Assembly (NCBI GenBank): GCA_047030855.1
Contig: JBKYIJ010000008.1
Location: forward strand, 620,001 to 684,000
Direction of reading: 5' to 3'
Source of the DNA: QVMM01 sp047030855
GTDB taxonomy: Bacteria > Bacteroidota > Bacteroidia > Bacteroidales > Dysgonomonadaceae
DNA: 64,000 bases
Below, piece after piece: positions 28,403-37,821 of this stretch. The notes beneath the pieces were generated by a model. That model had not been told where the DNA came from. It searched no databases and was given only the letters and a program-made list of their open reading frames with translations. Each line of letters begins with the position of its first letter. Position 1 is the first letter of the stretch. The position numbers and the translations under genes are program-made.

Positions 28403-29653
28403 ATGGAAAATATAAAAATCGCAATCATAGGTCTCGGATACGTAGGACTACCTTTAGCAAGACTATTTGCAACAAAATATCCTGTTGTCGGATTCGATAT
28501 AAATAAAAAACGTATTGGTGAACTAATGCAAGGTAAAGATCATACCCTTGAAGTAGACGACGATGTGTTGCAAAATGTATTGAAAAAACAAGCAAATGAT
28601 CAGATAGGACTTTTTTGCTCTTCCGAATTAGAAGATATCAGAGGTTGTAACATTTATATAGTAACCGTTCCAACACCTGTCGACAAGCACAATAACCCTG
28701 ACCTGACTCCTCTTATAAAGGCAAGCGAAACCGTTGGTAAAGTAATAAACAAAGGAGATATTGTTGTATATGAATCGACGGTTTATCCCGGAGCAACGGA
28801 AGAAGACTGCGTTCCTGTCGTAGAAAAAACATCGGGATTGAAATACAATGTCGATTTTTTTGCGGGATATTCACCCGAACGGATAAACCCCGGAGATAAA
28901 GAACATACTGTCGAAAAAATAAAGAAAGTCACTTCCGGATCAACTCCCGAAACAGGCAAACTCATAAATGAAGTGTATTCGTCCGTCATTATTGCGGGAA
29001 CACATTTGGCTCCGACAATAAAAGTAGCCGAAGCGGCAAAAGTAATTGAGAACTCTCAACGTGATATAAATATAGCTTTTGTGAATGAGTTAAAAAAGAT
29101 TTTTGACCGTATGGGTATTGATACCAATGCGGTATTAGAAGCAGCAGGCACTAAATGGAATTTTTTACCTTTTAAACCCGGACTTGTGGGTGGGCATTGT
29201 ATCGGCGTTGATCCTTATTATTTGGCTCAGAAAGCTCAGGAATATGGTTATCATCCGGAAATAATACTCGCCGGTCGCCGAATGAACGACAGTATGGGTG
29301 AATATGTAGCCAGTCAGGTTATAAAAAAGATGATAAAGGAAGGAAAACAGATCAAAGGAGCGAACATCCTTATATTAGGCATTACTTTCAAAGAGAACTG
29401 TCCTGACGTACGAAACACTAAAGTTGTAGATGTTATCCATGCTTTACAGGAATACGACACGAACGTGACTATTTACGATCCTTGGGCGAACCCCATAGAG
29501 GTAAAACACGAATACAATCTTGAGATTCAAACAACACTACCTAATGCTATATTCGATGCTGTAGTACTAGCTGTTACACATAAGGAGTTTGAGGAGTTTA
29601 GCATAAAAAATATTCAAGGAGACAAGCCAATATTTTACGCATTAAAATATTGA
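28403..29653 (+). CDS. tviB: UDP-N-acetyl-hexosamine 6-dehydrogenase (TviB/WbpO type)
   Basis: A 416-residue nucleotide-sugar dehydrogenase of the UDP-Glc/GDP-Man dehydrogenase family; it oxidises C6 of UDP-GlcNAc or UDP-GalNAc to the uronic acid with two NAD+. Seen: IGLGYVGLPLARLF (NAD site), YESTVYPGATEEDCVPV, AKVIENSQRDINIAFVNEL, the catalytic cysteine in GLVGGHCIGVDPYYLAQKA, and the C-terminal domain LILGITFKENCPDVRNTKV. With the epimerase before it, it would supply an N-acetyl-hexosaminuronic acid to the polymer. The gene symbol is by family, not by proven substrate. Confidence 0.88.
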   Translation: MENIKIAIIGLGYVGLPLARLFATKYPVVGFDINKKRIGELMQGKDHTLEVDDDVLQNVLKKQANDQIGLFCSSELEDIRGCNIYIVTVPTPVDKHNNPDLTPLIKASETVGKVINKGDIVVYESTVYPGATEEDCVPVVEKTSGLKYNVDFFAGYSPERINPGDKEHTVEKIKKVTSGSTPETGKLINEVYSSVIIAGTHLAPTIKVAEAAKVIENSQRDINIAFVNELKKIFDRMGIDTNAVLEAAGTKWNFLPFKPGLVGGHCIGVDPYYLAQKAQEYGYHPEIILAGRRMNDSMGEYVASQVIKKMIKEGKQIKGANILILGITFKENCPDVRNTKVVDVIHALQEYDTNVTIYDPWANPIEVKHEYNLEIQTTLPNAIFDAVVLAVTHKEFEEFSIKNIQGDKPIFYALKY

Positions 29654-29666
29654 TTTATAGTCAATT

Positions 29667-31127
29667 ATGGATATTTCGAAAATAGATATTAACAAAACGA
29701 TAAAAAGAGGATTTATTTGGAATCTTACTAATAGATTTGCTACCTTAGGAATTCAATTTATTTTAATATTGATTTTATCCAGATTGCTGTCTAAAGAAGA
29801 TTTCGCCTTAATGGGGATCGTGACTTTCTTTACTATAATAACTAATATTTTAATTGACTCCGGGATGGGAGGCTCATTAGTAGGACAAAAGGAAATAACC
29901 AAATTAGATCTTTCCACTTTATTTATATATAATTTTGCAGTAGCTTTCATTCTTAGCCTATCCTTAATCATATCGGCTCCTTATATTGCCAAATTTTATG
30001 ATACCGAAAAATTGAAACCTATCTTATATGTAATGAGCGGCTCAGTTCTTATATCTTCATTAGGAAAGGTCCAAAACATTATCCTTATCAGAAATTTAAA
30101 GTTTAAAACATTAAGCTATATCTCTATTATTTCCAGTGCTATTTCGGCAGGTACTGCTATAATTCTGGGATTTTCAGGCTATGGGGTTTGGGCTTTGGTA
30201 ATGCAAAGCGTTGTTTTAAATATAATGATTGTCATATTACAATTCTTCCAAAACAAATATATCCCACAATTAAAATTCTCAACAAAGTCTTTTAAACGAC
30301 AATGGGCATTTGGAGTGCATTTATTTTTTTCTCAGTCTTTACAAACCATTTACAATAATATATTTTTAATTATTTTCCCTAAAATATCATCATTGTCCTT
30401 TTCCGGACTATATTCTCAAGCGAACAAACTACAACAATTACCTATTGGCTTATTCACGACTGTTCTGGATGGATCGGCTTTTCCAGTATTATCTAAAATA
30501 GAAGATGAGAACCAATTGAAATTGCTAAATAGAAATATCATTTCAAAATTTTATTATTTCACTTTTTCATTCTTTTTCCTTTTGTCATTAGTATCTAAAG
30601 ACTTAATTGCTATCCTTTTAGGACAGAAATGGCTTGAGGCGACACCAATATTATCCATATTATCCATTTCAGGAATTTTTCTTATGATAATGGTTACTTC
30701 TCGCAACACATTAAAGTCTATGAATAAAACACATATTATATCAAGGTTGGAAGTATATAAAACAGTTATTGGAGTCATTATTTTAATTGCAACAATAACC
30801 TTATTTAATAGTGAGATTATAATAATATGGGGAATTCTTATCGCATCAATATTATCATCAATAATAACATTAATTGTTATAGCGAAAAACACAAATTATC
30901 AACTGAAAGAGCAACTGAAAGACATAGCATCTCCTATATCTATTTTATTTTTAAGTTACATCTTTTCTGAGTTAATACTTCAACAAGTCAATTTGCAGTA
31001 TATTATTTCTTTTTTGTTAAGTATATTTCTATATTCTTTTTTTACAATTATATTAGCTTTAATTATGCATGATAAAACAATAACATATTATTTGCGAACA
31101 ATTTTTCACAAAAGAAATAATAAATGA
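29667..31127 (+). CDS. Wzx-type polysaccharide flippase
   Basis: A 486-residue protein with 12-14 predicted membrane helices, of the MOP/Polysacc_synt superfamily (closest in feel to WzxC: MGIVTFFTIITNILIDSGMG, GYGVWALVMQSVVLNIM, YSQANKLQQLPIGLF). It would flip undecaprenyl-linked repeat units to the periplasm. Base composition is strikingly AT-rich (about 22% G+C counted by hand in 30541-30600), as is common for Wzx/Wzy genes. Its stop overlaps the start of the next gene (ATGA). Confidence 0.88.
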   Translation: MDISKIDINKTIKRGFIWNLTNRFATLGIQFILILILSRLLSKEDFALMGIVTFFTIITNILIDSGMGGSLVGQKEITKLDLSTLFIYNFAVAFILSLSLIISAPYIAKFYDTEKLKPILYVMSGSVLISSLGKVQNIILIRNLKFKTLSYISIISSAISAGTAIILGFSGYGVWALVMQSVVLNIMIVILQFFQNKYIPQLKFSTKSFKRQWAFGVHLFFSQSLQTIYNNIFLIIFPKISSLSFSGLYSQANKLQQLPIGLFTTVLDGSAFPVLSKIEDENQLKLLNRNIISKFYYFTFSFFFLLSLVSKDLIAILLGQKWLEATPILSILSISGIFLMIMVTSRNTLKSMNKTHIISRLEVYKTVIGVIILIATITLFNSEIIIIWGILIASILSSIITLIVIAKNTNYQLKEQLKDIASPISILFLSYIFSELILQQVNLQYIISFLLSIFLYSFFTIILALIMHDKTITYYLRTIFHKRNNK

Positions 31128-32596
31128 CATCTAAACAAATATCATTAATTCTATACTGGATATTTTTATTAGTAATAATATTCCTATATCCGTTAAGCAT
31201 AGGCCAATATTCTAAGCCTATGCTAGGCTTTACATTAATATTAGCATTGCTGTCGATCATTATATTTGCTTTAAGCAAAGAAAAAAATCAAAGCATTCAA
31301 AAACAATATTTTCGCCCTATTATCTTTTTCTTAATTGGGTATTGCATTGTTTTTTTTCAATTATACGTGGATATTCTTTTAGGCAACGTTAATGCAAATA
31401 ACTCATTCCTATTTGTAAATTCCATGTTAATTAATCAAGCTGCATTATTGAGTTGCGGAGGATTAATTACCTTCCTACTTGGTTATTTAATTTTTTCAAA
31501 TCAAAAAATACGTTCTCGTAACACGGTACCAAAGGTATACTCGTTGAATGGATTGTCTTGCATTCTTCTGTTTTTTCTATTATTATTTATATATTATAAT
31601 GGAAGCAATTACATAATGGGCTCCTATTCTCAAGAATTTATGGAAGAAAAAGCCGGAACAATGGCTGCTTATTCGGAGATTTTATTCCTTTCAACTTATT
31701 TTTCTATTGTAATATTAAACTGTCGAAGATGTAGGATAGAAAAAATTGATGATACATGGCTTTTTGTTAAGTCATATGGTATATTATTTTATATTTCTAT
31801 TGTTACTTATATGTCATTTGTGCTATTGTCAGGAGATAGAGGACCTATTTTAGTCATTCTTTTAACATTTCTATTTTCGTATGTAGTCGGCACACTTAAG
31901 AAAATCAAATTAACGACTTATATATTTATCGTAATTGCAGGAGCTTTTTGTTTTACTATACTAGGTATTGCTCGATCTATAGATGATGATAAGCCTATGG
32001 TGCTAAAAGTGTATTTAGCCTTACAAGATCAAAAGCCTAATTTTGTCGACAAGAGTATAATACCAATCACATCTGAGTTGGCAGCCTCAGTACGAACGCT
32101 TCATTATTCTATGAGTTATGTACCAGAGAAACATCCTTATCTATTTGGAAGTTTTCAGATTAGAGATATTTTAGGTACCGTCCCCTTTTCAAATAGTGTT
32201 ACGAAAAATTTTTTAGACCCTCATTTTAAATATAAAAGCAGTGCATATTTTGCTACATGGATACACCAAGGAGAAAAATACTCTTATGGGGACGGTTCTT
32301 CCATTAATGCAGATCTATATTTAAGTTTCGGGGTATTAGGCGTTTGGATAGGCTTATTTTTGTTGGGAATTCTTTTTCGCAGAATAGATCTCATTGTATT
32401 TTCAACATCAATCAATAATGTAACCTTATTTATTTTAACTTTAGCTTTTATTATTATGGGAACCTGTTTGCGAATGTCAAGGGGTACATTCTTTGAACAA
32501 CTCCGTTATGTTGTATTCACATTTGTTATAATTATCATCTATGATAGTGTTATGAAAAATTTGAAGTTAACCAAGACGAATCATAGAATCAAATAA
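31124..32596 (+). CDS. Wzy-type O-antigen/capsule polymerase
   Basis: A 490-residue membrane protein with about 12 hydrophobic helices and a large periplasmic loop (about 310-400). It has the loose features of oligosaccharide-repeat polymerases: long hydrophobic stretches, an RGPILVILLTF segment after helix 6 with arginines, and a glycine-rich YGDGSSINADLYLSFG region. Wzy proteins are poorly conserved, so the call rests on topology and the position directly after Wzx. It overlaps that gene by four bases. Confidence 0.78.
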   Translation: MTSKQISLILYWIFLLVIIFLYPLSIGQYSKPMLGFTLILALLSIIIFALSKEKNQSIQKQYFRPIIFFLIGYCIVFFQLYVDILLGNVNANNSFLFVNSMLINQAALLSCGGLITFLLGYLIFSNQKIRSRNTVPKVYSLNGLSCILLFFLLLFIYYNGSNYIMGSYSQEFMEEKAGTMAAYSEILFLSTYFSIVILNCRRCRIEKIDDTWLFVKSYGILFYISIVTYMSFVLLSGDRGPILVILLTFLFSYVVGTLKKIKLTTYIFIVIAGAFCFTILGIARSIDDDKPMVLKVYLALQDQKPNFVDKSIIPITSELAASVRTLHYSMSYVPEKHPYLFGSFQIRDILGTVPFSNSVTKNFLDPHFKYKSSAYFATWIHQGEKYSYGDGSSINADLYLSFGVLGVWIGLFLLGILFRRIDLIVFSTSINNVTLFILTLAFIIMGTCLRMSRGTFFEQLRYVVFTFVIIIIYDSVMKNLKLTKTNHRIK

Positions 32597-33129
32597 TTTA
32601 CACGATGTTTTGAGAAAAAGTTCTCAAATTCACATTTATAGTTACAACATTAGAGTTACTGAAGAGCTAATATCTCAATTTGCAGACACGGTTTATCAAA
32701 TATCAATCATAACACTTATATTATAAATTTTAATGTTCCAAAGTTAAAATTCCAAAGTTGATCTTTTTCATTATAGGATATTATTATATTAGAGTAGGTT
32801 TTTCAGAACGGTTTACTTATTTGTCTTAGTTTTTATTAGCTGTAGTTATTATTTATCCGCTTTTAAAACAGAAAACAGTAAAAAACAACTCTTAAAGATC
32901 AGCTTATTTTTTCTTCACCTTTTTTATGAATGTTATTGTATATTAATTGTATAATTTTGTTGAAAAAATTAAGTATGTCAATTCCGGTATATAATATTGA
33001 AAGATATTTAAGAAAATGTCCGGATTCGATATACAAGATACAGAACATTGCCAAAAATATGCAACAGACCTCAACAATGTTATTATTATAAATCAAAAAT
33101 AACATATTGGAATTTTCTCAGATAATTTT
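32597..33129 (+). pseudogene. Decayed polysaccharide genes (membrane fragment and GT2 fragment)
   Basis: No intact gene in 533 bases, but parts read as protein remnants. At 32761-32829 one frame gives IFFIIGYYYIRVGFSERFTY then a stop, like the last helix of an EpsG/Wzy-type membrane protein, followed by more hydrophobic pieces. At 32963-33091 another gives KKLSMSIPVYNIERYLRKCP, then DSIY, closely matching the N-terminal start of GT2 glycosyltransferases (usually VSIIVPVYN-x-E-xYLxxCLDSI), then a stop. These look like leftovers of a polymerase and glycosyltransferase lost from the cluster. Confidence 0.55.
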
Positions 33130-34212
33130 ATGAAGAAAAAAGTCGCTTTTTTTGTTACAAATTTAAACGCCGGTGGTATTGAGAATTATTTATTACGATT
33201 CATCGTCCATTGTTATAAAAATATTGATGTACAGGTATATTGTAAATCAGGAAAATTTGGAGAATTAGAAAAACAATATCGTGATGCCGGAGCTAAACTT
33301 AAGTCATATAAAGTTGGGTATTTCAATATTTTTAGCTTTTGGAAATTGTATAATGAATTAAAAAGAGAAAATTTTGATGCTGTTTGCGATTTTACAGGCA
33401 ATTTCGCAGGCATGATAATGTTTCTTGCTTACAAAGCAAAAATAAAAAAGAGAATTGCATTTTACAGAGGTTCAACAAATCACTTTAAAGAAACCTCTTT
33501 ACGTCTATATTACAATAGATATATGAAGCATCTTATCAATAAATATGCTACGAACATTTTATCCAACTCTGTTGCTGCTTTGGATTTCTTTTATCCTGAT
33601 CGAAATGCAGATAGTCTAAAGTTTGAAGTAATTTACAATGGAATTGATGCCAAAAGATTTTTATCGACAAAAGAAAATCTCAAAAGTGAACTGAGTATTC
33701 CCGCAAACAGTTTTGTTGTAGGACATATCGGACGGTTTAATAAAGCAAAAAATCATGAATTGATTATAAAAGTAGCAATCGCTTTATGTAAGAAACATGA
33801 TGATATCCATTTCATTTTATGCGGAAAAGACGTCGACACAAATTTGTCGGAAATTGTTAATGCAAATAATTTAGAACAACAAATTCATTTATTAGGATAT
33901 AGAAATGATGTTATCAAGGTACTTAATTCGCTCAACTGTTTTTACTTCCCGTCCATCACAGAAGGGCAACCCAACGCATTAATAGAAGCGCTTATATGCG
34001 GATTGCCCTTTGTTGCATCAGATATATCGCCGATTAAGGAAACAATCCCCGCCGAATATCACGATCAGCTTGTAAATATTGATTCTATTGAACAAAGTTG
34101 TAATAAAATATTAGACATATATACAGGAAAAACGTCATTCAACTTAGCAAATTGGGCATTGGAACATTATAACTCCGATATCCTTTTCAACAAATTTTAT
34201 GATAAACTCTAA
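33130..34212 (+). CDS. Glycosyltransferase family 4 protein
   Basis: A 360-residue GT-B fold glycosyltransferase. The N-terminal acceptor domain has FVTNLNAGGIENYLLRFI, the glycine-rich start typical of GT4. The C-terminal donor domain has VVGHIGRFNKAKNHELIIKV and the EX7E-type motif TEGQPNALIEALICGLPFVA (about 277-296). It would add one sugar to the lipid-linked repeat unit at the cytoplasmic membrane face. It starts after the decayed stretch and is followed three bases later by the next transferase. Confidence 0.87.
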   Translation: MKKKVAFFVTNLNAGGIENYLLRFIVHCYKNIDVQVYCKSGKFGELEKQYRDAGAKLKSYKVGYFNIFSFWKLYNELKRENFDAVCDFTGNFAGMIMFLAYKAKIKKRIAFYRGSTNHFKETSLRLYYNRYMKHLINKYATNILSNSVAALDFFYPDRNADSLKFEVIYNGIDAKRFLSTKENLKSELSIPANSFVVGHIGRFNKAKNHELIIKVAIALCKKHDDIHFILCGKDVDTNLSEIVNANNLEQQIHLLGYRNDVIKVLNSLNCFYFPSITEGQPNALIEALICGLPFVASDISPIKETIPAEYHDQLVNIDSIEQSCNKILDIYTGKTSFNLANWALEHYNSDILFNKFYDKL

Positions 34213-34215
34213 CTT

Positions 34216-35394
34216 ATGAAATTATACTTTTACACAGAAGATCGTTATGTCAGAGGAAAAGATGGAAAGGTCTATAATCCTCAAGGTAAATACAAATACA
34301 ATACATATCAGCGATATCTGTCTGTTTTCTCACAGATCGTAGTTGTAGCCAGGATTTTATGTGATTCTACATATAACGGTGAAGAAAAAAACCTTGTTGA
34401 AGGCCATTGTGTTTCAGTATATGATATACCATACTATATTGGTCCCAGAGAATATTTGAAGGTACAAACTGAAGTGAAGAAAAAAATAGAAAAAACCATT
34501 AATAATGACTCTGCCTATATACTGAGAGTTCCGGGAAGAATAAGCCAAATTGCAGGAAATATATTACATAAAAAGAAAATTAAATACGCCGTTGAAGTAG
34601 TCGGTGATCCATACGATGTGTTTTCCAAAGGTGCATCAACACATCCTCTCAGAGTTTTTTTCAGATATCATGGATACTTTAGTCTCAAAAAAACAGTAAA
34701 AAATGCGACAACAGCTCTTTATGTTACAGAAAAACATCTACAAAATAGATATCCGAATAGAAATATGTGTGGAGTATCCGATGTAAGCATAAATGAAATA
34801 GATATCATAAATGAAGCTAAAAGATATAAAAATCATGATGCTCAATATACTCTTGTTACGATTGGAACATTGGATGCAATGTACAAAGCTCCTGACATAG
34901 TACTGAAAGTTTTACAAGAATTGAACATGCGAGGGTACAAATGCCGACTCAAATGGATCGGAGCAGGGAGATTACTTGATAATATAAAAAGACTATCTAT
35001 TGATTTGAATATTAATGACAAAGTCGATTTCTTAGGTTACGTCTCGGATAAAATAGATATTTTTCATCAATTAGATTCCTCCGATTATTTCATTTTGGCT
35101 TCCCGACAAGAAGGGCTTCCGCGGGTTATTCCAGAAGCATTCGCAAGAGCTCTGCCCGTAATAGGGACAAAAGTAGGAGGTATTCCTGAACTTCTTCAAA
35201 AAAACATGTTAGTTGATGTCAATAGCTCTCAGCAAATAACCGAAAAAATAATGTTTCTGATAGATAACCCGGCAATTGCAGAAGAAATTAGTAAACAAAA
35301 TTTAGAAAAAGGCTTGAATTTTACAGAAGATGTTTTACAAAAAAGGAGAGTAGAATTTTACAGTAAAGTTTTGGAAAGTTATAATATACAATGA
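34216..35394 (+). CDS. Glycosyltransferase family 4 protein
   Basis: A 392-residue GT-B enzyme. The N-terminal half is unusual (YTEDRYVRGKDGKVYNPQGK) but contains YILRVPGRISQIAGNIL and KIKYAVEVVGDPYDVFSKGA. The donor domain has LVTIGTLDAMYKAPDIVLKV, WIGAGRLLDNI and the EX7E-type motif SRQEGLPRVIPEAFARALPV. Sugar specificity cannot be assigned. It belongs to the same transcription unit as its neighbours. Confidence 0.86.
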   Translation: MKLYFYTEDRYVRGKDGKVYNPQGKYKYNTYQRYLSVFSQIVVVARILCDSTYNGEEKNLVEGHCVSVYDIPYYIGPREYLKVQTEVKKKIEKTINNDSAYILRVPGRISQIAGNILHKKKIKYAVEVVGDPYDVFSKGASTHPLRVFFRYHGYFSLKKTVKNATTALYVTEKHLQNRYPNRNMCGVSDVSINEIDIINEAKRYKNHDAQYTLVTIGTLDAMYKAPDIVLKVLQELNMRGYKCRLKWIGAGRLLDNIKRLSIDLNINDKVDFLGYVSDKIDIFHQLDSSDYFILASRQEGLPRVIPEAFARALPVIGTKVGGIPELLQKNMLVDVNSSQQITEKIMFLIDNPAIAEEISKQNLEKGLNFTEDVLQKRRVEFYSKVLESYNIQ

Positions 35395-35453
35395 AAAATA
35401 AAACATACTATAAAAAATCTAAATAGATTTGTATTGAGGATAATATTTACTAA

Positions 35454-36620
35454 ATGAAAACGAAGTTAATACGTACATCTACAGTGCCAATATCTTTATC
35501 TATCCTACTTAACGGACAATTAGCTTTTTTAAACAAATGGTTCTTTGTCATAGGAGTAAGTTCGCCTAAAGCTGAATTGAGTATTGTAGAACAAAGAGAA
35601 GGGATTGAGACAAAAGGGATTGAAATAAAACGCAATATTAGCCCATTCAATGATTTAGTGGCTCTATGGCATTTATATCTATATTTCCGAAAAGAAAAAC
35701 CGTTAATAGTTCACTCAATAACGCCTAAAGCAGGATTATTAAGCATGTTGGCTGCCAGATTGGCGAATGTTCCGATCAGAATGCATACATTCACGGGGTT
35801 GATATTTCCATATAAAAAAGGCTTCTTCCAAAAACTATTGATAATTATGGATAAAATACTATGCAAATGTGCAACCAATATTAATCCTGAAGGCAATGGC
35901 GTAAAAAATGATTTGCTCAAATATAAAATTACAAATAAGCCGTTAATGGTGTTGGGAAACGGAAATGTAAACGGAATAGATACTTCTTATTTTGATCCGT
36001 CTTTATTTGATGAAGCAAACAAAGAAAAGTTAAGAAATGAACTAAACATTAAAAAAAATGATTTTGTTTTCATTTTTGTAGGGCGGCTGGTTACAGACAA
36101 AGGAATCAATGAGCTAATTAAAGCATTCAAAGAAGTAAACTCTAAATTTTCTCAAACAAAACTGTTACTTGTAGGACCATTTGAAACTGATCTTGATCCG
36201 CTCAAGGAAGATACAATAAAAGAGATTAAAAGTAATCCGAATATAATCACAACCGGATTTCAAAATGATGTCCGTCCCTATTTTATTATATCCGATGCAT
36301 TTGTATTTCCAAGCTACCGCGAAGGTTTTCCCAATGTAGTAATGCAAGCGGGAGCTATGGGATTACCTGCTATAGTGACCGACATAAATGGAAGCAATGA
36401 AATTATTATAGAAGGTGTGAATGGAACAATTATTCCGTCCAAAGATGATATATCGTTAGTACAAAAGATGATTTTGTTCATTTCAGACAAAGACTTATTA
36501 ATCAAGTTAAAATCAAAAGCCCGTGAAATGATTAAATCGAGATATGAACAACAGATGGTATGGAACGCATTATTAACAGAGTATCAGACATTAGAAAAAG
36601 AATACAAAGAAAATGTATAA
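35454..36620 (+). CDS. Glycosyltransferase family 4 protein (PglA/WcaA-like)
   Basis: A 388-residue GT-B transferase. Typical N-terminal pieces are IVHSITPKAGLLSMLAARLA and MHTFTGLIFPYKKGFFQKLL; the donor domain shows FIFVGRLVTDKGINELIKAF, GFQNDVRPYF and the motif PSYREGFPNVVMQAGAMGLP (about 284-303), close to PglA-type enzymes that add the second sugar to lipid-linked di-N-acetylbacillosamine. This fits the PglC/D/E-like genes directly downstream. It overlaps the next gene by eight bases. Confidence 0.86.
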   Translation: MKTKLIRTSTVPISLSILLNGQLAFLNKWFFVIGVSSPKAELSIVEQREGIETKGIEIKRNISPFNDLVALWHLYLYFRKEKPLIVHSITPKAGLLSMLAARLANVPIRMHTFTGLIFPYKKGFFQKLLIIMDKILCKCATNINPEGNGVKNDLLKYKITNKPLMVLGNGNVNGIDTSYFDPSLFDEANKEKLRNELNIKKNDFVFIFVGRLVTDKGINELIKAFKEVNSKFSQTKLLLVGPFETDLDPLKEDTIKEIKSNPNIITTGFQNDVRPYFIISDAFVFPSYREGFPNVVMQAGAMGLPAIVTDINGSNEIIIEGVNGTIIPSKDDISLVQKMILFISDKDLLIKLKSKAREMIKSRYEQQMVWNALLTEYQTLEKEYKENV

Positions 36621-37218
36621 ACATTTCTTTAAACGAATATTGGATTTAGGATTGGCGACAATAGCCTTTGTTTGTGCGTCTCCGATATTTATCGTGATCA
36701 CTGTCTTTTTGTTTTTCGCGAATGATGGTAAGCCTTTTTTTACACAGCGGCGTCCCGGAAAAGGCGGAAATATCTTCAAAGTCATCAAGTTCAAGACCAT
36801 GAATGACAAAAAAGACAATTCTGGAAATCTGTTACCAGATGCGGACAGGCTGACATCAATCGGAAAATTCGTTCGTAAAACTTCTTTAGATGAAATACCT
36901 CAACTCCTGAACGTAATAAAAGGAGATATGAGTTTAGTAGGACCCCGCCCATTATTAGTCGAATATTTGCCATTATATTCCCAAGAACAGGCTCGTCGTC
37001 ATGATGTACGCCCCGGAATAACAGGTTGGGCACAAGTTAACGGACGCAATGCTATTTCATGGCAACAAAAATTCGAGTACGACGTGTGGTATGTCGATCA
37101 TATTTCACTAACTTTGGATATCAAAATAATTTGGATGACCGTACTAAAAGTATTTAAGTCGGAAGGAATTAGCTCTAACACAAGCGTAACAATGGAAAAA
37201 TTCTCAGGTAATGGATAA
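36613..37218 (+). CDS. PglC-like initiating sugar-phosphate transferase
   Basis: A 201-residue monotopic phosphoglycosyltransferase (PF02397, bacterial sugar transferase), of the short PglC form. It has the re-entrant N-terminal helix KRILDLGLATIAFVCASPIF, QRRPGKGGNIFKVIKFKTM, the catalytic Asp-Glu pair in KTSLDEIPQLLNVIKGDMSL, VGPRPLLVEYLPLY and RPGITGWAQVNGRNAISWQQ. It transfers a sugar-1-phosphate, probably from a UDP-bacillosamine-type donor, to undecaprenyl phosphate, starting each repeat unit. It overlaps the acetyltransferase gene by eight bases. Confidence 0.9.
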   Translation: MYKHFFKRILDLGLATIAFVCASPIFIVITVFLFFANDGKPFFTQRRPGKGGNIFKVIKFKTMNDKKDNSGNLLPDADRLTSIGKFVRKTSLDEIPQLLNVIKGDMSLVGPRPLLVEYLPLYSQEQARRHDVRPGITGWAQVNGRNAISWQQKFEYDVWYVDHISLTLDIKIIWMTVLKVFKSEGISSNTSVTMEKFSGNG

Positions 37219-37819
37219 ATCGGACATTGTATATCTTTATGGTGCCGGAGGACATGCCAAAGTTATTACGGATATACTTATGTCCAAGGGGATAACAGTA
37301 AAAGAAGTCTATGATGACAACCCCAATTTAAAAGAATTAGATGGAATACCCATTGTCCACGAAGGTTCGTATCAATCTCCTCTCATTGTTAGCATAGGAA
37401 ACAATATAATCAGAAAGAAGATTGTAGACAGGATTCATAACATAAAATATGAAAAAGCTATTGCCTCTACCGCAATTATATCCCACTCTGTTTGCGTTGG
37501 AGAAGGATCTGTCGTCATGCAGGGAGCGATTATACAATCATCCACAAAAATAGGGAAACATGCAATTATAAATACAGGCGCAAGGGTTGATCATGACTGC
37601 AATATTTCGGACTTTACACATATAGCGCCGGGGGCTATTCTTTGCGGAAATGTAGAGATAGGAGAAGGTAGCTTAATCGGAGCAGGTGCAACTATCATAC
37701 CCGGAAAAAAAATAGGGAAATGGTCTGTTATCGGAGCAGGTTCTACTGTTATTAAGGATATACCTGATAATGTTGTAGCTATCGGTTCACCTTGCAGAAT
37801 TATTAAATATATAGAATAA
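37211..37819 (+). CDS. PglD-like sugar O/N-acyltransferase
   Basis: A 202-residue left-handed beta-helix acetyltransferase of the PglD/NeuD family. The N-terminal Rossmann-like part has YLYGAGGHAKVITDILMSKG; hexapeptide repeats occupy about 95-190 (for example GEGSVVMQGAIIQSSTKIGK and GEGSLIGAGATIIPGKKIGK), with the catalytic histidine in NTGARVDHDCNISDFTHIAP. In the diNAcBac pathway it N-acetylates the C4 amine of UDP-4-amino-sugar using acetyl-CoA. Its partner aminotransferase is two bases downstream. Confidence 0.9.
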   Translation: MDKSDIVYLYGAGGHAKVITDILMSKGITVKEVYDDNPNLKELDGIPIVHEGSYQSPLIVSIGNNIIRKKIVDRIHNIKYEKAIASTAIISHSVCVGEGSVVMQGAIIQSSTKIGKHAIINTGARVDHDCNISDFTHIAPGAILCGNVEIGEGSLIGAGATIIPGKKIGKWSVIGAGSTVIKDIPDNVVAIGSPCRIIKYIE

Positions 37820-37821
37820 TT

